Shown one piece after another: positions 1 to 8,011 of a DNA stretch of 12,500 nucleotides. The DNA is taken from NCBI GenBank assembly GCA_034096865.1, contig JAWQFJ010029069.1, positions 137,501 through 150,000 of the forward strand, in the 5' to 3' direction. This stretch comes from Theodoxus fluviatilis. Lineage: Eukaryota; Mollusca; Gastropoda; Cycloneritida; Neritidae. Position 1 is the stretch's first letter. Each line of letters opens with the position of its first letter. Under the pieces are notes generated by a model, which was not told the origin of the DNA, ran no database searches, and worked only from the letters and a program-made list of their open reading frames with translations. Position numbers and translations under genes: made by a program.

Positions 1-268
1 CGGGATGGTGTGTCTTCCATTGATTGCTCTACCTCCTCCCCTTCCTTCTGCTCCAACAGCAGTAGGTAGTCATCTCTCTCTCCATAAACTCCGTCACCAT
101 TCAGGTAGTCCTTCGATCTTCCGCCGCCTGGACCTATTATCAGAAGCATAGCGCGACCCAGGTAAAGACTGGAAAAAGCGGGGATGAATTGTCGCCGTTT
201 CTTATCTTTGGCACCTGCTTTTGATAATAGATTCAGCACACAGTCCAGCGCTTTTCCGCATCCATCAC
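1..268 (-). CDS. Internal exon of an unrecognised protein-coding gene (partial, runs off left edge)
   Basis: The minus strand is open from 268 to 1, giving 88 complete codons plus 2 nt, with no stop. The peptide begins DGCGKALDCVLNLLSKAGAK. It continues through a basic stretch (KDKKRR, residues 20-25), a hydrophobic stretch (LYLGRAMLLIIG, 34-45), a glycine-rich turn, then DYLNGDGVYGERDDYLLLLE, and ends acidic (EGEEVEQSMEDTPS). About 40% of codons start with G and about 60% with a purine, as in real coding DNA. The overlapping plus-strand frames contain stops. The frame is closed upstream by TGA at 275-273, so an acceptor must lie inside; the AG at 270-269 (gtttttgaaaag) is the first candidate and leaves two bases of a split codon. 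A second AG at 170-169 has a better pyrimidine tract (ccgctttttccag) and would shorten the exon to 55 codons, but it would discard good coding sequence. I do not recognise the protein. DDYLLL and YLLL resemble dileucine and tyrosine sorting signals, but that is only suggestive. Confidence 0.72.
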
Positions 269-306
269 CTTTTCAAAAACAGGCTTCTAATAAACGTAAA
301 GCGTTC
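269..306 (-). promoter_or_regulatory. Putative 3' splice acceptor region of the left-edge exon
   Basis: Read on the minus strand, the 38 nt before the exon end in cctgtttttgaaaag, a short pyrimidine stretch followed by AG at 270-269. This is only moderately close to the acceptor consensus because gaaaa interrupts the pyrimidines before the AG. The position is set mainly by where the reading frame closes, at the in-frame TGA at 275-273. The large pyrimidine repeat begins just upstream, at 307. Confidence 0.45.
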
Positions 307-692
307 AGGAGGAGGAGGAGGAGGAGGAGGAGGAGGAGGAACAGCTAGGAGGAGAAGGAGAAGCAGGAGTAGAAGCAAGAGCATGGAAGAAGAAGAAGAA
401 GAAGAAGAAGAAGAAGAAGAAGAAGAAGAAGAAGAAGAAGAAGAAGAAGAAAAGAAGAGGAAGAAGAGAAGAAAGAGAAGGAGGAGGAGGGAGGGGAGGA
501 GGAGGAGGGGGGAGGAGGATGAAGGAGGAGGAGGAGGGAGGAGGATGAACAGGAGGAGGAGGAGGAACAGGAGGAGAAGGTGGAGGAACAGGAGGAGGAG
601 GAGGAGGAGGAACAGGAGGAGGAGGAGGAGCAGGAGGAGGAGGAGGAACAGGAGGAGGAGGAGGAGGAGGAGGAGGAGGAGGAGGAGGAGGA
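307..692 (+). repeat. Polypurine compound microsatellite: (AGG)n, (GAA)22, then (GGA)n with GGAACA interruptions
   Basis: The plus strand is (AGG)n at 307-341, a degenerate purine bridge at 342-385, a perfect (GAA)22 at 386-451, then GGA-rich sequence to 692. The last part is broken regularly by AACA, forming GGAGGAACAGG-type higher-order units between about 546 and 650, and it ends in about 14 perfect GGA copies (651-692). Positions 385-519 are 135 uninterrupted purines. All long reading frames through it (poly-Glu, poly-Arg, poly-Leu, poly-Ser) are repeat artefacts. On the minus strand this would be a UCC/UUC tract in the intron upstream of the left-edge exon. Confidence 0.97.
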
Positions 693-1205
<513 letters not shown>

Positions 1206-1288
1206 TTAATAATAAGGTTCTCATGCCTGATAAATAGTCACTCAGAGACCAGCGACCTTGGCACGCTGAAGATATCCTTATCCCCGCT

Positions 1289-1681
1289 GTGATTGTCTTC
1301 TTTGCAGCTGTCCGTGACGTCCTCCCAACCTTGCCCCACCCACCATCCTACAATCCCTCAATCCTCCTGCCTTATGATCCCCCACCTCCACCTCCCCACC
1401 CCCGTGCCATCTCTACATCCACCCCCTGGTCCCCAAACTACCCAAGCTTTCTTTTTCCACGGATGCCAAACAAGGACAGATCAAAGGTGGAAAAGAAGGC
1501 GGGAGCGAGCGGAAAGGATGAATACGGGTGGACGGTTAATCTCTCACTCGAACTTCCTCCCTTTTGCCATTGTATTCCTCCCTTTCAGCCCCTCTTTATG
1601 CTTTTTGTTCCCCCAAACATGGCACTGGAATCAAAGCGGAAGATACGAATGGACGGATTCTTTTCAAATATGAGACGCTGA
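1289..1681 (+). CDS. Weak candidate: proline-rich ORF or terminal exon, coding status doubtful
   Basis: A 130-codon open frame. A good acceptor-like sequence (gattgtcttctttgcag, AG at 1305-1306) lies inside its start, so an exon could run from 1307 to the TGA at 1679-1681. The predicted peptide is proline-rich (LPYDPPPPPPHPRA), then charged (MPNKDRSKVEKKAGASGKDEYGW), and ends KRKIRMDGFFSNMRR. An AATAAA lies 246 nt downstream at 1927-1932, so a terminal exon with a 3' UTR is possible. Against this, the region is C-rich and poor in stops, a second plus-strand frame is open over nearly the same span, and no family is recognised. It may be only low-complexity intergenic sequence. Confidence 0.2.
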   Translation: MIVFFAAVRDVLPTLPHPPSYNPSILLPYDPPPPPPHPRAISTSTPWSPNYPSFLFPRMPNKDRSKVEKKAGASGKDEYGWTVNLSLELPPFCHCIPPFQPLFMLFVPPNMALESKRKIRMDGFFSNMRR

Positions 1682-1831
1682 CCCAGTTACCCCTGCATTC
1701 AGCGCTCCAACTGCTATTCGTACGTGTCACGTGATCTGAAGGGACACTGGGCAAGCACAGTGGAGATGGACACGAGGCGTGGCTATTGTATGGGATAATG
1801 AACTGACTAAGCCTGAGAAGCAGAAACAAGA

Positions 1832-1858
1832 AAACAAACAAACAAACAAGCAAGCAGG
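1832..1858 (+). repeat. Short (CAAA)n(CAAG)n tetranucleotide tract
   Basis: A run of about four CAAA units passes directly into three CAAG/CAAGC units. The same CAAA-to-CAAG mixture recurs at 2810-2831. Confidence 0.85.
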
Positions 1859-2121
1859 AATGCGCGACAGTGTGGCGGGAATTTACTTGATTAAAATGAA
1901 AAAGGAAAGGCACACAAATACATGTAAATAAAATCACACGCGTAGTTACAACCTACATATTAATCAGATCAGAACCACAAGAGGCAATATATACTGTCAC
2001 ATATTTCATATATCATGCGGGTTTCGAAAATGTACAAACCGCTAAAGGAGAAATCGAGCAACGCATAAAGAGCAAGACTGGGTGTCGTGAATGACACAGA
2101 TCAAACATAACACAAAAATCA

Positions 2122-2143
2122 AACAACAAAACAAACAAACAAA
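2122..2143 (+). repeat. Short (CAAA)n-like tract
   Basis: Imperfect ACAA/CAAA units (caacaaaacaaacaaacaaa). Related in composition to the tracts near 1840 and 2820. Confidence 0.75.
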
Positions 2144-2809
2144 TCAACTACACCATAAAGCAGGAGTGGGAGCGAGGGTGGGGAACTGCGCGATCCCGAT
2201 CGAGTACAAGCAATGCCACAACGTGTCAGGGAAATCAGACAAGCAATAGGGATATTTTCAAGGCCTGGCAGAAAGGTTTACGATGCTCATTGCGGTTGCA
2301 GTGAGCTCGTATCGCTTAACCACACCCTGGCTGAAGCTGTAGACTTGACGTCTTCCTTGCACGTTCCCACCGCAGACTCTAAACGTCATACTGGTACGAT
2401 CATGTGTAGATATCATAAACTGTATTTGCAGCCATGGCGGAATACACCCATTCATTTACCTCGCCTGCCAGTGCTGGCCTCTTGTTCCTGAAGTCCGCGA
2501 TAAAGATGGCATGCTGCGACCAAAAATATCCCAGTCGTCTGTGCTGCAATATTCTATTTGTTCTCGTGCCCTATTTATCAAAATTACTATTAAAAATGTA
2601 AGAAAAAAACCAAAAACCACACAGGTGTTGCAATCGTTAGCACAAATTTGTCAAACGATTTACAACACACATGTTTTTTCCTGTATAAATTGTCGGGCTA
2701 ATATTACAAAGGCTATGCATTATACTTGCGGTCCGCCGGTTTTCTGCAACAAAGAAACTACAAACAGAAGAAACTCAAACGTTTCCATGTACTTATTACT
2801 TGTAAGCGA

Positions 2810-2831
2810 GCAAACAAGCAAGCAAGCAAAC
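2810..2831 (+). repeat. Short (CAAG)n tract with CAAA ends
   Basis: Four to five AAGC/CAAG units flanked by CAAAC. Short, imperfect and probably neutral. Confidence 0.8.
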
Positions 2832-3330
2832 TGAGAAACAAGCAATGTAATGGCTTTTTAAAAAGTGTTTTAAAACAACTTAAGCTTGACTCACTAAAGA
2901 AAGGCATTCTGCTCAAAGGAATTCGTAAGTGTCGATAGTGATTTTAAGTAGTCTTCATTCGATGTAATTTTCTCTGTGAGAAATCGATCCTTAGAAGTAC
3001 TTTTCTTGCCTTAATGACGTTGGTATCGTGAAAGACAAGTCTGAGCGATGACAACAACAAACATCGCCTTGCAATAACCCCCTACCATTTCAAAAGGCCG
3101 CAAATAAATCTGCATGATTCGTCCTTCAGACAGATGTTGCAGAGACTGACATGCAAGAAAGCACAGCGATTCGTGCAAAAATACACAATGCCGAGTGACT
3201 TTATGAGAACTTTAATTTCTGCAGCAGACCTTTGCACGACTTTGAAACGATCTTGTTTCCTGCGTTTCTCTCGCAAGGTATTGTATTTTTCGCGCGAATC
3301 CAATTTTCTGCAATACGAAAAATGTGAAGG

Positions 3331-3498
3331 ATGAGTAAAGTCACCTTAATGTGGATTGAGTCAGCATGCGATGTTTATAATATCTCCCAGTACAACAGAA
3401 GTTTGCAGCGAGATGGAGCAAGCTCGTACTTTGAGCCCCGAACAGCAACCGTAGCAGGATCAGAGGGACGAGGCAGACGGGAGATGGCTAAAGTCTGA
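3331..3498 (+). other. Short 55-codon ORF of uncertain status
   Basis: ATG at 3331 to TGA at 3496-3498. The peptide ends in a protein-like stretch (YNRSLQRDGASSYFEPRTAT, then EGRGRREMAKV). About two thirds of the codons in its second half start with a purine, and an acceptor-like tataatatctcccag lies just before that half (AG at 3389-3390). The opposite strand is also open for 94 codons here (3375-3659), so the openness itself is weak evidence. No family is recognised. It could be a small exon or chance. Confidence 0.18.
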
Positions 3499-3778
3499 TC
3501 TGAGATACGAATAAAAAGCGTGGATCCTCTGCAGCCCTCAGATGACTTTAGCAAAAGGAATGCCATGTTCGTCACGTTTTCAAATGCGAATAGCAGCCAA
3601 ACAAATGTCAGTCCAGATCTCACACACGCATCAGAGGAGATAGGCGACATTTTGCCCAATGTACAAATGTGTTCACTCGTTCAGCGAAGATTTTACAGTT
3701 GCATTGTCAGTTCAATTCAAGAAACGTGGTAATGCTGCATGTTTTCCGTTTTTCACGAGGTTTATGGTATAAAGCCTT

Positions 3779-3788
3779 GTGTGTGTGT

Positions 3789-3878
<90 letters not shown>
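3779..3878 (+). repeat. (GT)n microsatellite, 44 perfect copies
   Basis: A short TG stretch is broken by TTC at 3788-3790, then GT is perfect from 3791 to 3878 (88 bp). A TATAAAG lies just upstream near 3769. Open frames through it encode Cys-Val or His-Thr dipeptides and are artefacts. Confidence 0.99.
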
Positions 3879-3881
<3 letters not shown>

Positions 3882-4284
3882 ACTGTTTTAGTTTGGCTTG
3901 TCAGACGTAAACTATGTTTGTATGCGACAGCTTTTGCGGGATGGGGCTGCAAGAATGGGAAGGCTCTGCGCGCACTCGCGCGTGTGTGTAATTTACATCA
4001 GCTCACTTCCTAACCAGTGTACGAGTGCACAGCATCTGAACCGCAGTTGTTCAAGTCATTCTAAAATTTACTTCAGTTGTTTAACCGGTGTGTGACTTTT
4101 TTTCCTTTTACACACGTGTAACCTCTATAACACTGCTCATTTGCAGCTTGCCCTCCTATCACCTTTTACTTGTCAAATCTTATACACCTGGAGAAGATTT
4201 TCAAGCAGAAAACTTACGCCAGTTGTTCATCCAATGCGTGACTTGTCTCTTTGTATACGACGTTTGCAACACTGTTCACTTACA
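3879..4284. other. Unique sequence, no supported gene
   Basis: AT- and T-rich sequence with a short alternating purine-pyrimidine stretch (tgcgcgcac and cgcgcgtgtgtgta near 3967-3990) and ACACGTGT at 4112-4119. Overlapping open frames have no recognisable content. Confidence 0.55.
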
Positions 4285-4560
4285 GCGTGCCCGACCCCTT
4301 CAGCAGATCTCCAGGGGACGCAAGGGGCAACCCTAGGGCACCCTCGCACCTGAGACTCGCTCCGCCCCCTGACCCCAGAGAAAGAGCACGTGCCTTTGTA
4401 GCGCCCCCTGGCTGGCTATCTCCCCTTGATCCCGTCCCCGACAGCACGCCGGGGGTTCCTCCTTTCTTCCCGTCCGGATCCCTGCTTGATTAATTGGCCC
4501 TTCTTCCAGGGAGAAAGGGTCGCAAAGAAAGGCGCGCGAGGGGTCCTCCTTTTCGTGTTC
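4285..4560. other. GC-rich, C-rich patch; possible regulatory DNA
   Basis: Visibly richer in G and C than its flanks and with frequent CpG. It contains a GC-box-like ctccgccccctgacccc near 4360, GCACGTGC at 4386-4393 and a strong CTCF-like motif at 4399-4414. Three overlapping frames are open over much of it, as expected where stops are rare, so I do not call a gene. A promoter or other regulatory element is possible, but no transcription start can be identified. Confidence 0.4.
4399..4415 (-). promoter_or_regulatory. CTCF-like binding motif
   Basis: The plus strand reads TAGCGCCCCCTGGCTGG. Its complement contains CCAGGGGGCGCTA, identical to the 13-base right half of the familiar CTCF consensus (CCACCAGGGGGCGCTA type). 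One usually conserved C in the left half is replaced by A. CTCF and its motif are conserved across much of Bilateria, so a functional site is reasonable, but this is a match by eye. Confidence 0.4.
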
Positions 4561-4694
4561 TGCACAACCTGGATTCTGATGACGATTTGAATCTATGCTA
4601 ATGAAGTTTATGTGGGTGAATCTCAATCAGCCCGGACAGAAGCAGATGTCCGACGCCGTTATCAATCTCGTCAACAGAAAGCGCGCCTTTTTTT

Positions 4695-4812
4695 GGAGGA
4701 GAGGAGAAAAGAGGAGAGAAGAGAAGAGAAGAGAAGAGAAGAGAAGAGAAGAGAAGAGAAGAGAAGAGAAGAGAAGAGAAGAGAAGAGAAGAGAGAGAGA
4801 GAGAGAGAGAGA

Positions 4813-4889
<77 letters not shown>
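4695..4889 (+). repeat. 195-nt uninterrupted homopurine tract: (GAGAA)15 then (GA)n
   Basis: There is no pyrimidine on the plus strand from 4695 to 4889. A degenerate lead-in (to 4715) is followed by 15 perfect GAGAA pentamers (4716-4790), a short GA run (4791-4811), a GAAGAGAAGA interruption (4811-4820), and about 35 GA copies to 4889. Open frames in all directions here (EKRRE, LSLSL) are artefacts. Confidence 0.98.
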
Positions 4890-4890
<1 letters not shown>

Positions 4891-5109
4891 ACATTTATTT
4901 GAGAAAACCATCGGCCCATTTCACGTTTACAGTATACATAATATGTACATTCCTAATTCAGCCATCCATGAAAAACTCATTTAAGTGTCGAAACTGTCTT
5001 GCTCCATAGCCTCCAGATCCATCTGTGTACGTTTTAATGTTTTGTACATAGATGTATTTCTTGACTGAATTGCTTTCTTTTCTATGCTAAATATGAAGGA
5101 TTTGACAGG

Positions 5110-5112
<3 letters not shown>
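4890..5112. other. AT-rich spacer between purine microsatellites, nothing recognised
   Basis: Unique AT-rich sequence. No open frame of interest, RNA gene or repeat is visible. Confidence 0.6.

Positions 5113-5178
<66 letters not shown>
5113..5178 (+). repeat. (AG)33 microsatellite
   Basis: A perfect AG dinucleotide run with sharp edges on both sides. Confidence 0.99.
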
Positions 5179-5181
<3 letters not shown>

Positions 5182-5470
5182 GGAGGATTATGATGAACTC
5201 GGTTTGCCGCGGACAAAATAAGTAACTGTATAAAACTCTCGTCAGCCATTCTAGGCAGGCGTGTGTCAATACGTGTTTTACAGCGTGTGGCGGGAGCCTG
5301 TGCAGATCGCAATCTTGAAAAGCTCCTCGAATCTCAGCGCGTGTCTCGTCAAACAGGGCACAATGCCCCTACTCAGGCTTTCCTCTGTAGCCGTCCGTCC
5401 TTCCTTGGCAGTCTTTGTCCCAGCGTCCGCTCTCGCTTTCCCTGCCTTTTGAGGCCTGCGTGAGTTAATG
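5179..5470. other. Unique sequence, no supported gene
   Basis: Mixed composition, with TATAAAAC near 5229. Several short overlapping frames are open on both strands around 5261-5496, but none shows a recognisable domain or splice context. Confidence 0.55.
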
Positions 5471-5530
5471 CACACGTATGCGTGTGTACTGTGCACACGC
5501 GCGTGTGTGTGTATATTATGTGTGTGTGTG
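5471..5530 (+). repeat. Degenerate TG/CG-rich alternating purine-pyrimidine tract with small palindromes
   Basis: It contains an inverted repeat CACACG (5471-5476) and CGTGTG (5481-5486) with a 4-nt spacer, and the perfect 14-bp palindrome CACACGCGCGTGTG at 5494-5507. TG-rich sequence follows, to 5530. Alternating purine-pyrimidine DNA with CG steps is the classic Z-DNA-prone class. Confidence 0.85.
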
Positions 5531-5548
5531 TCACTTTCTGTGATGATG

Positions 5549-5550
<2 letters not shown>

Positions 5551-5612
<62 letters not shown>

Positions 5613-5616
5613 TCCC

Positions 5617-5684
<68 letters not shown>
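5551..5684 (+). repeat. Compound microsatellite (TC)29 - spacer - (TG)32
   Basis: Perfect TC at 5551-5608, then an imperfect ccctctccctcaa-type joint (5609-5620), then perfect TG at 5621-5684. A short TG remnant follows to about 5710. The mirrored 181-codon frame spanning this block and the CAT array is an artefact. Confidence 0.99.
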
Positions 5685-5687
<3 letters not shown>

Positions 5688-5771
5688 TTGTGTGCATCTG
5701 TGTGTGTGTGCCAGCGCGTGCATGCGTGTATAAAGTCTTAAAAATTATTTCATCAATTATCATCACCATAT

Positions 5772-5775
5772 GCAT

Positions 5776-5867
<92 letters not shown>

Positions 5868-5902
5868 CCATTATTCATCATCAACAACATGATCATCATC
5901 AT

Positions 5903-5995
<93 letters not shown>

Positions 5996-5998
5996 TAT
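5772..5998 (+). repeat. Two parallel (CAC)n(CAT)n trinucleotide arrays, offset 127 bp
   Basis: Array one has CACCACCACCAC before CAT repeats (5788-5867) and ends catcaccattatt. Array two has the same CAC lead-in (about 5902-5914), then (CAT)27 (5915-5995), and ends catcattattt. The two arrays are nearly equal in length and share both boundary motifs, so they look like a tandem duplication of a whole microsatellite. Poly-His, poly-Met, poly-Ile and poly-Asp frames here are artefacts. Confidence 0.97.
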
Positions 5999-6087
5999 TT
6001 CTGTCCTTTTTAATAGGACATTTTTAATGCTAATTTCCCCCCTGGTCGGCACTGCACAGCGCCCAGTGACCGGTTTTACTCCTCAGT

Positions 6088-6250
6088 AGGAGAGGCAGTG
6101 AGGGAGAGGCAGTGAGGGAGAGGCAGTGAGGGAGAGGCAGTGAGGGAGAGGCAGTGAGGGAGAGGCAGTGAGGGAGAGGCAGTGAGGGAGAGGCAGTGAG
6201 GGAGAGGCAGTGAGGGAGAGGCAGTGAGGGAGAGGCAGTGAGGGAGAAGC
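6088..6250 (+). repeat. 14-bp minisatellite, 11 near-identical copies plus a degenerate 12th
   Basis: The unit is GAGAGGCAGTGAGG. Its GCAGTG core recurs exactly every 14 bp at 6095, 6109, 6123 and so on to 6235. The next unit, at 6249, changes to GAAGCACC and leads into unique-looking sequence. No substitutions are seen between the internal copies, so the expansion is recent or well homogenised. Minus-strand frames encoding LPHCLSLTASPS repeats are translations of this array, not a gene. Confidence 0.98.
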
Positions 6251-6320
6251 ACCTTGCCCAAGGATGCAACTCGAGGATGTGTGCAGCTTCGTCATTCTGT
6301 GAACCCGAATCAGTAGTGAC
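6241..6320 (+). repeat. Possible fragment of a dispersed repeat (GAAGCACCTTGCCCAAGG type)
   Basis: The sequence after the minisatellite contains CACCTTGCCCAAGG, whose CCTTG-CC-CAAGG core is a perfect small palindrome. It is followed about 35 nt later by a degenerate attctgtgaacccgaatc. I associate an AAGNNCCTTGCCCAAGG block followed by a GATTCGAACCC-like stretch with dispersed repeats common in marine animal genomes. The identification is from memory and is not verified. Confidence 0.35.
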
Positions 6321-7734
6321 TCTGGTACAGTTCGCAATGAATGCGTAATAGACTTGACCCTTCCCATTACAGCATTGCGCCAAAAATAGTTCGTTCTGAT
6401 ACTATTTTTCTCGCCACTTTATACAAAAATCATTCAGATGTCAAAACTTGATTCCATGTCAACACAAACAATTATCGAATAAACACTTGTTTATTGCCTC
6501 AACAAGAGTTTTGTGCGAAATAGTCTTAGAACTACGTTGACGGCGTATGTCAGGGAGCAGATCGGGTATCCCACAAGCCTCTCGTGTGACCTCCATTTGC
6601 ATATTTCGGACGAAGACCTTTCATCACGTGATGTCAACTGGGCTAGAGACACTTTCGCCGGTAGGCGAAGTCTCTGGTGAACTAGAATGCAATTCATAAC
6701 ACCGCACCCAGGAGCCGCAAGCGACTGCAGTTGGAACGCCCTTTCTGTCAGGCCATGCAGGGAGTCCCAGCAAGTCGTCATATCATCTTCGCTGGTATGT
6801 ATGTATTTCTGTCAGCTTTACTCTGCTAATCGCATTTTACAGTAACTTCATCTTTTTAAATAACTGAACAATTTGTCGAGACGAACACTTAGAATAAGAT
6901 ATCAAAATCAAAATAGCTGGCAGAGGTTATTGAAAAGTTACACACTCAACAGTGAATAGCAACACCTACACGCTCATTTGGTTGGACTGAAGGATTGTCG
7001 CATTAAGAAAATACGTATTGAATTAAAACACAATAACCATACGTGAAAGACATCATGGCAACTGTCATGGATCTGAGAGACACCATTCTCCATCGAGTTG
7101 CAAAGATAATGGAATGAATTAGCATGTGACTAGATCAATGACGTGATTTTGGAAATTAAAAAATACCATAACTTTTTTGGTCAAGCATTCGAAGTGCTAC
7201 ATGTTGTGCAAAGAAACTTGTTTCTTTTAACTCTTGCCGAACCAGAGCTTCCGATCAAAGTCATGTAAATTACTGTACTCTAAGAACCCGTTAGATCAAT
7301 CACTAAAACCATATATGACCCTATATCGCTACCAAAAAATAAGTAATGTAAGTGATACATACAGATTACAGTTTCGGTGTGAATGCATATATAAGTGAAC
7401 ACGTTTCTGAAGAGCTTGCTGCATGGTTGTCGACGCCTCGGCTCTGCGCCTTGGTCCCCAAAGCCGTGTTTCCAATGGTAACATAGTGTTAGGCCGTGTG
7501 AACTTCATGGCTGATGGTCACGTGAGAAGGATGCGGTGCCATAACTGCCCACTCGAGTCAGGTCTGTGAAACACAACACAGTCCCGCAACACCAAATCTT
7601 TCTTGCAAATACCTTTAGTGGCGGGTTCTTTCTTTTTAGTTGCCGTGCCTGTCAATGTTGTCCAAAATTCCTCCGAGCACACTTTCCTGCTTCCATTCCC
7701 TCAGTGGTCTGACGGATGTGCTCAAGAAGTGCCG
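6321..7734. other. AT-rich unique sequence, no supported gene; two TCACGTGA sites
   Basis: This 1.4-kb stretch has no microsatellite and no convincing exon. A minus-strand frame at 6491-6781 (96 codons) lacks coding bias or any recognisable domain. TCACGTGA occurs at 6624-6631 and 7518-7525. AATAAA occurs near 6479. No tRNA or other structured RNA is evident. Confidence 0.55.
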
Positions 7735-7753
7735 CCCCCCCCCCCCCCCCCCC
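7735..7753 (+). repeat. C19 homopolymer
   Basis: Nineteen consecutive C residues, followed by TTTCC and a TATAAAATA at about 7761. Such runs are prone to sequencing error, so the exact length is uncertain. Confidence 0.95.
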
Positions 7754-7937
7754 TTTCCAGTATAAAATATGTGCATTGCTTTAAACGGGGCGTGTAATTT
7801 TTCTGCGCTTTTGTTCCCCGCATCTCTCACACTAAGATGTGTCATGTTTCTAAATAGTTTTTGCGTCTTTATTCAATTATGATCTGCTATGTCAAAGCAG
7901 TTAGTGAATGTGAGAAAGCCACTGTGTCTGTCTGCCT

Positions 7938-7942
7938 CTGTG

Positions 7943-7994
<52 letters not shown>

Positions 7995-8011
7995 CGCGCG
8001 CATCACCTCCC

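Larger units (their letters stand above)
1682..3330. other. Unique sequence without a supported gene; contains short CAAA/CAAG tracts
   Basis: Mixed-composition sequence. It contains TCACGTGA at 1727-1734, AATAAA at 1927-1932, and three short tetranucleotide tracts of CAAA/CAAG type (about 1832-1858, 2122-2143 and 2810-2831). Open frames at 2213-2491, 2511-2834 and 3134-3334 show no recognisable domain, no coding bias and no clear splice context. I see no RNA gene. Confidence 0.55.

Noticed and set aside
2281..2330. Minus-strand GTGTGGTTAAGCGATACGAGCTC, resembling a tRNA D-arm
   Set aside because: No anticodon arm, B-box or acceptor pairing follows.
2213..2491. 92-codon plus-strand ORF
   Set aside because: No coding bias or family recognised; the opposite strand is also open here.
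3375..3659. 94-codon minus-strand ORF
   Set aside because: Competes with a plus-strand frame over the same bases; no recognisable motif or splice context.
4333..4626. 97-codon minus-strand ORF in the GC-rich patch
   Set aside because: Overlaps an open plus-strand frame; openness is explained by composition, and no domain is recognised.
5468..6052. Frames encoding Ser-Leu, Cys-Val, poly-Ile, poly-His, poly-Met and poly-Asp
   Set aside because: Pure microsatellite translations.
6088..6250. Possible CRISPR array
   Set aside because: The 14-bp units are contiguous, with no spacers between repeats.
6030..6383. Minus-strand frames encoding repeated LPHCLSLTASPS
   Set aside because: All three reading frames of the 14-bp minisatellite are open because the unit lacks stops. 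The period is not a multiple of 3, so the protein repeat simply cycles through the frames.
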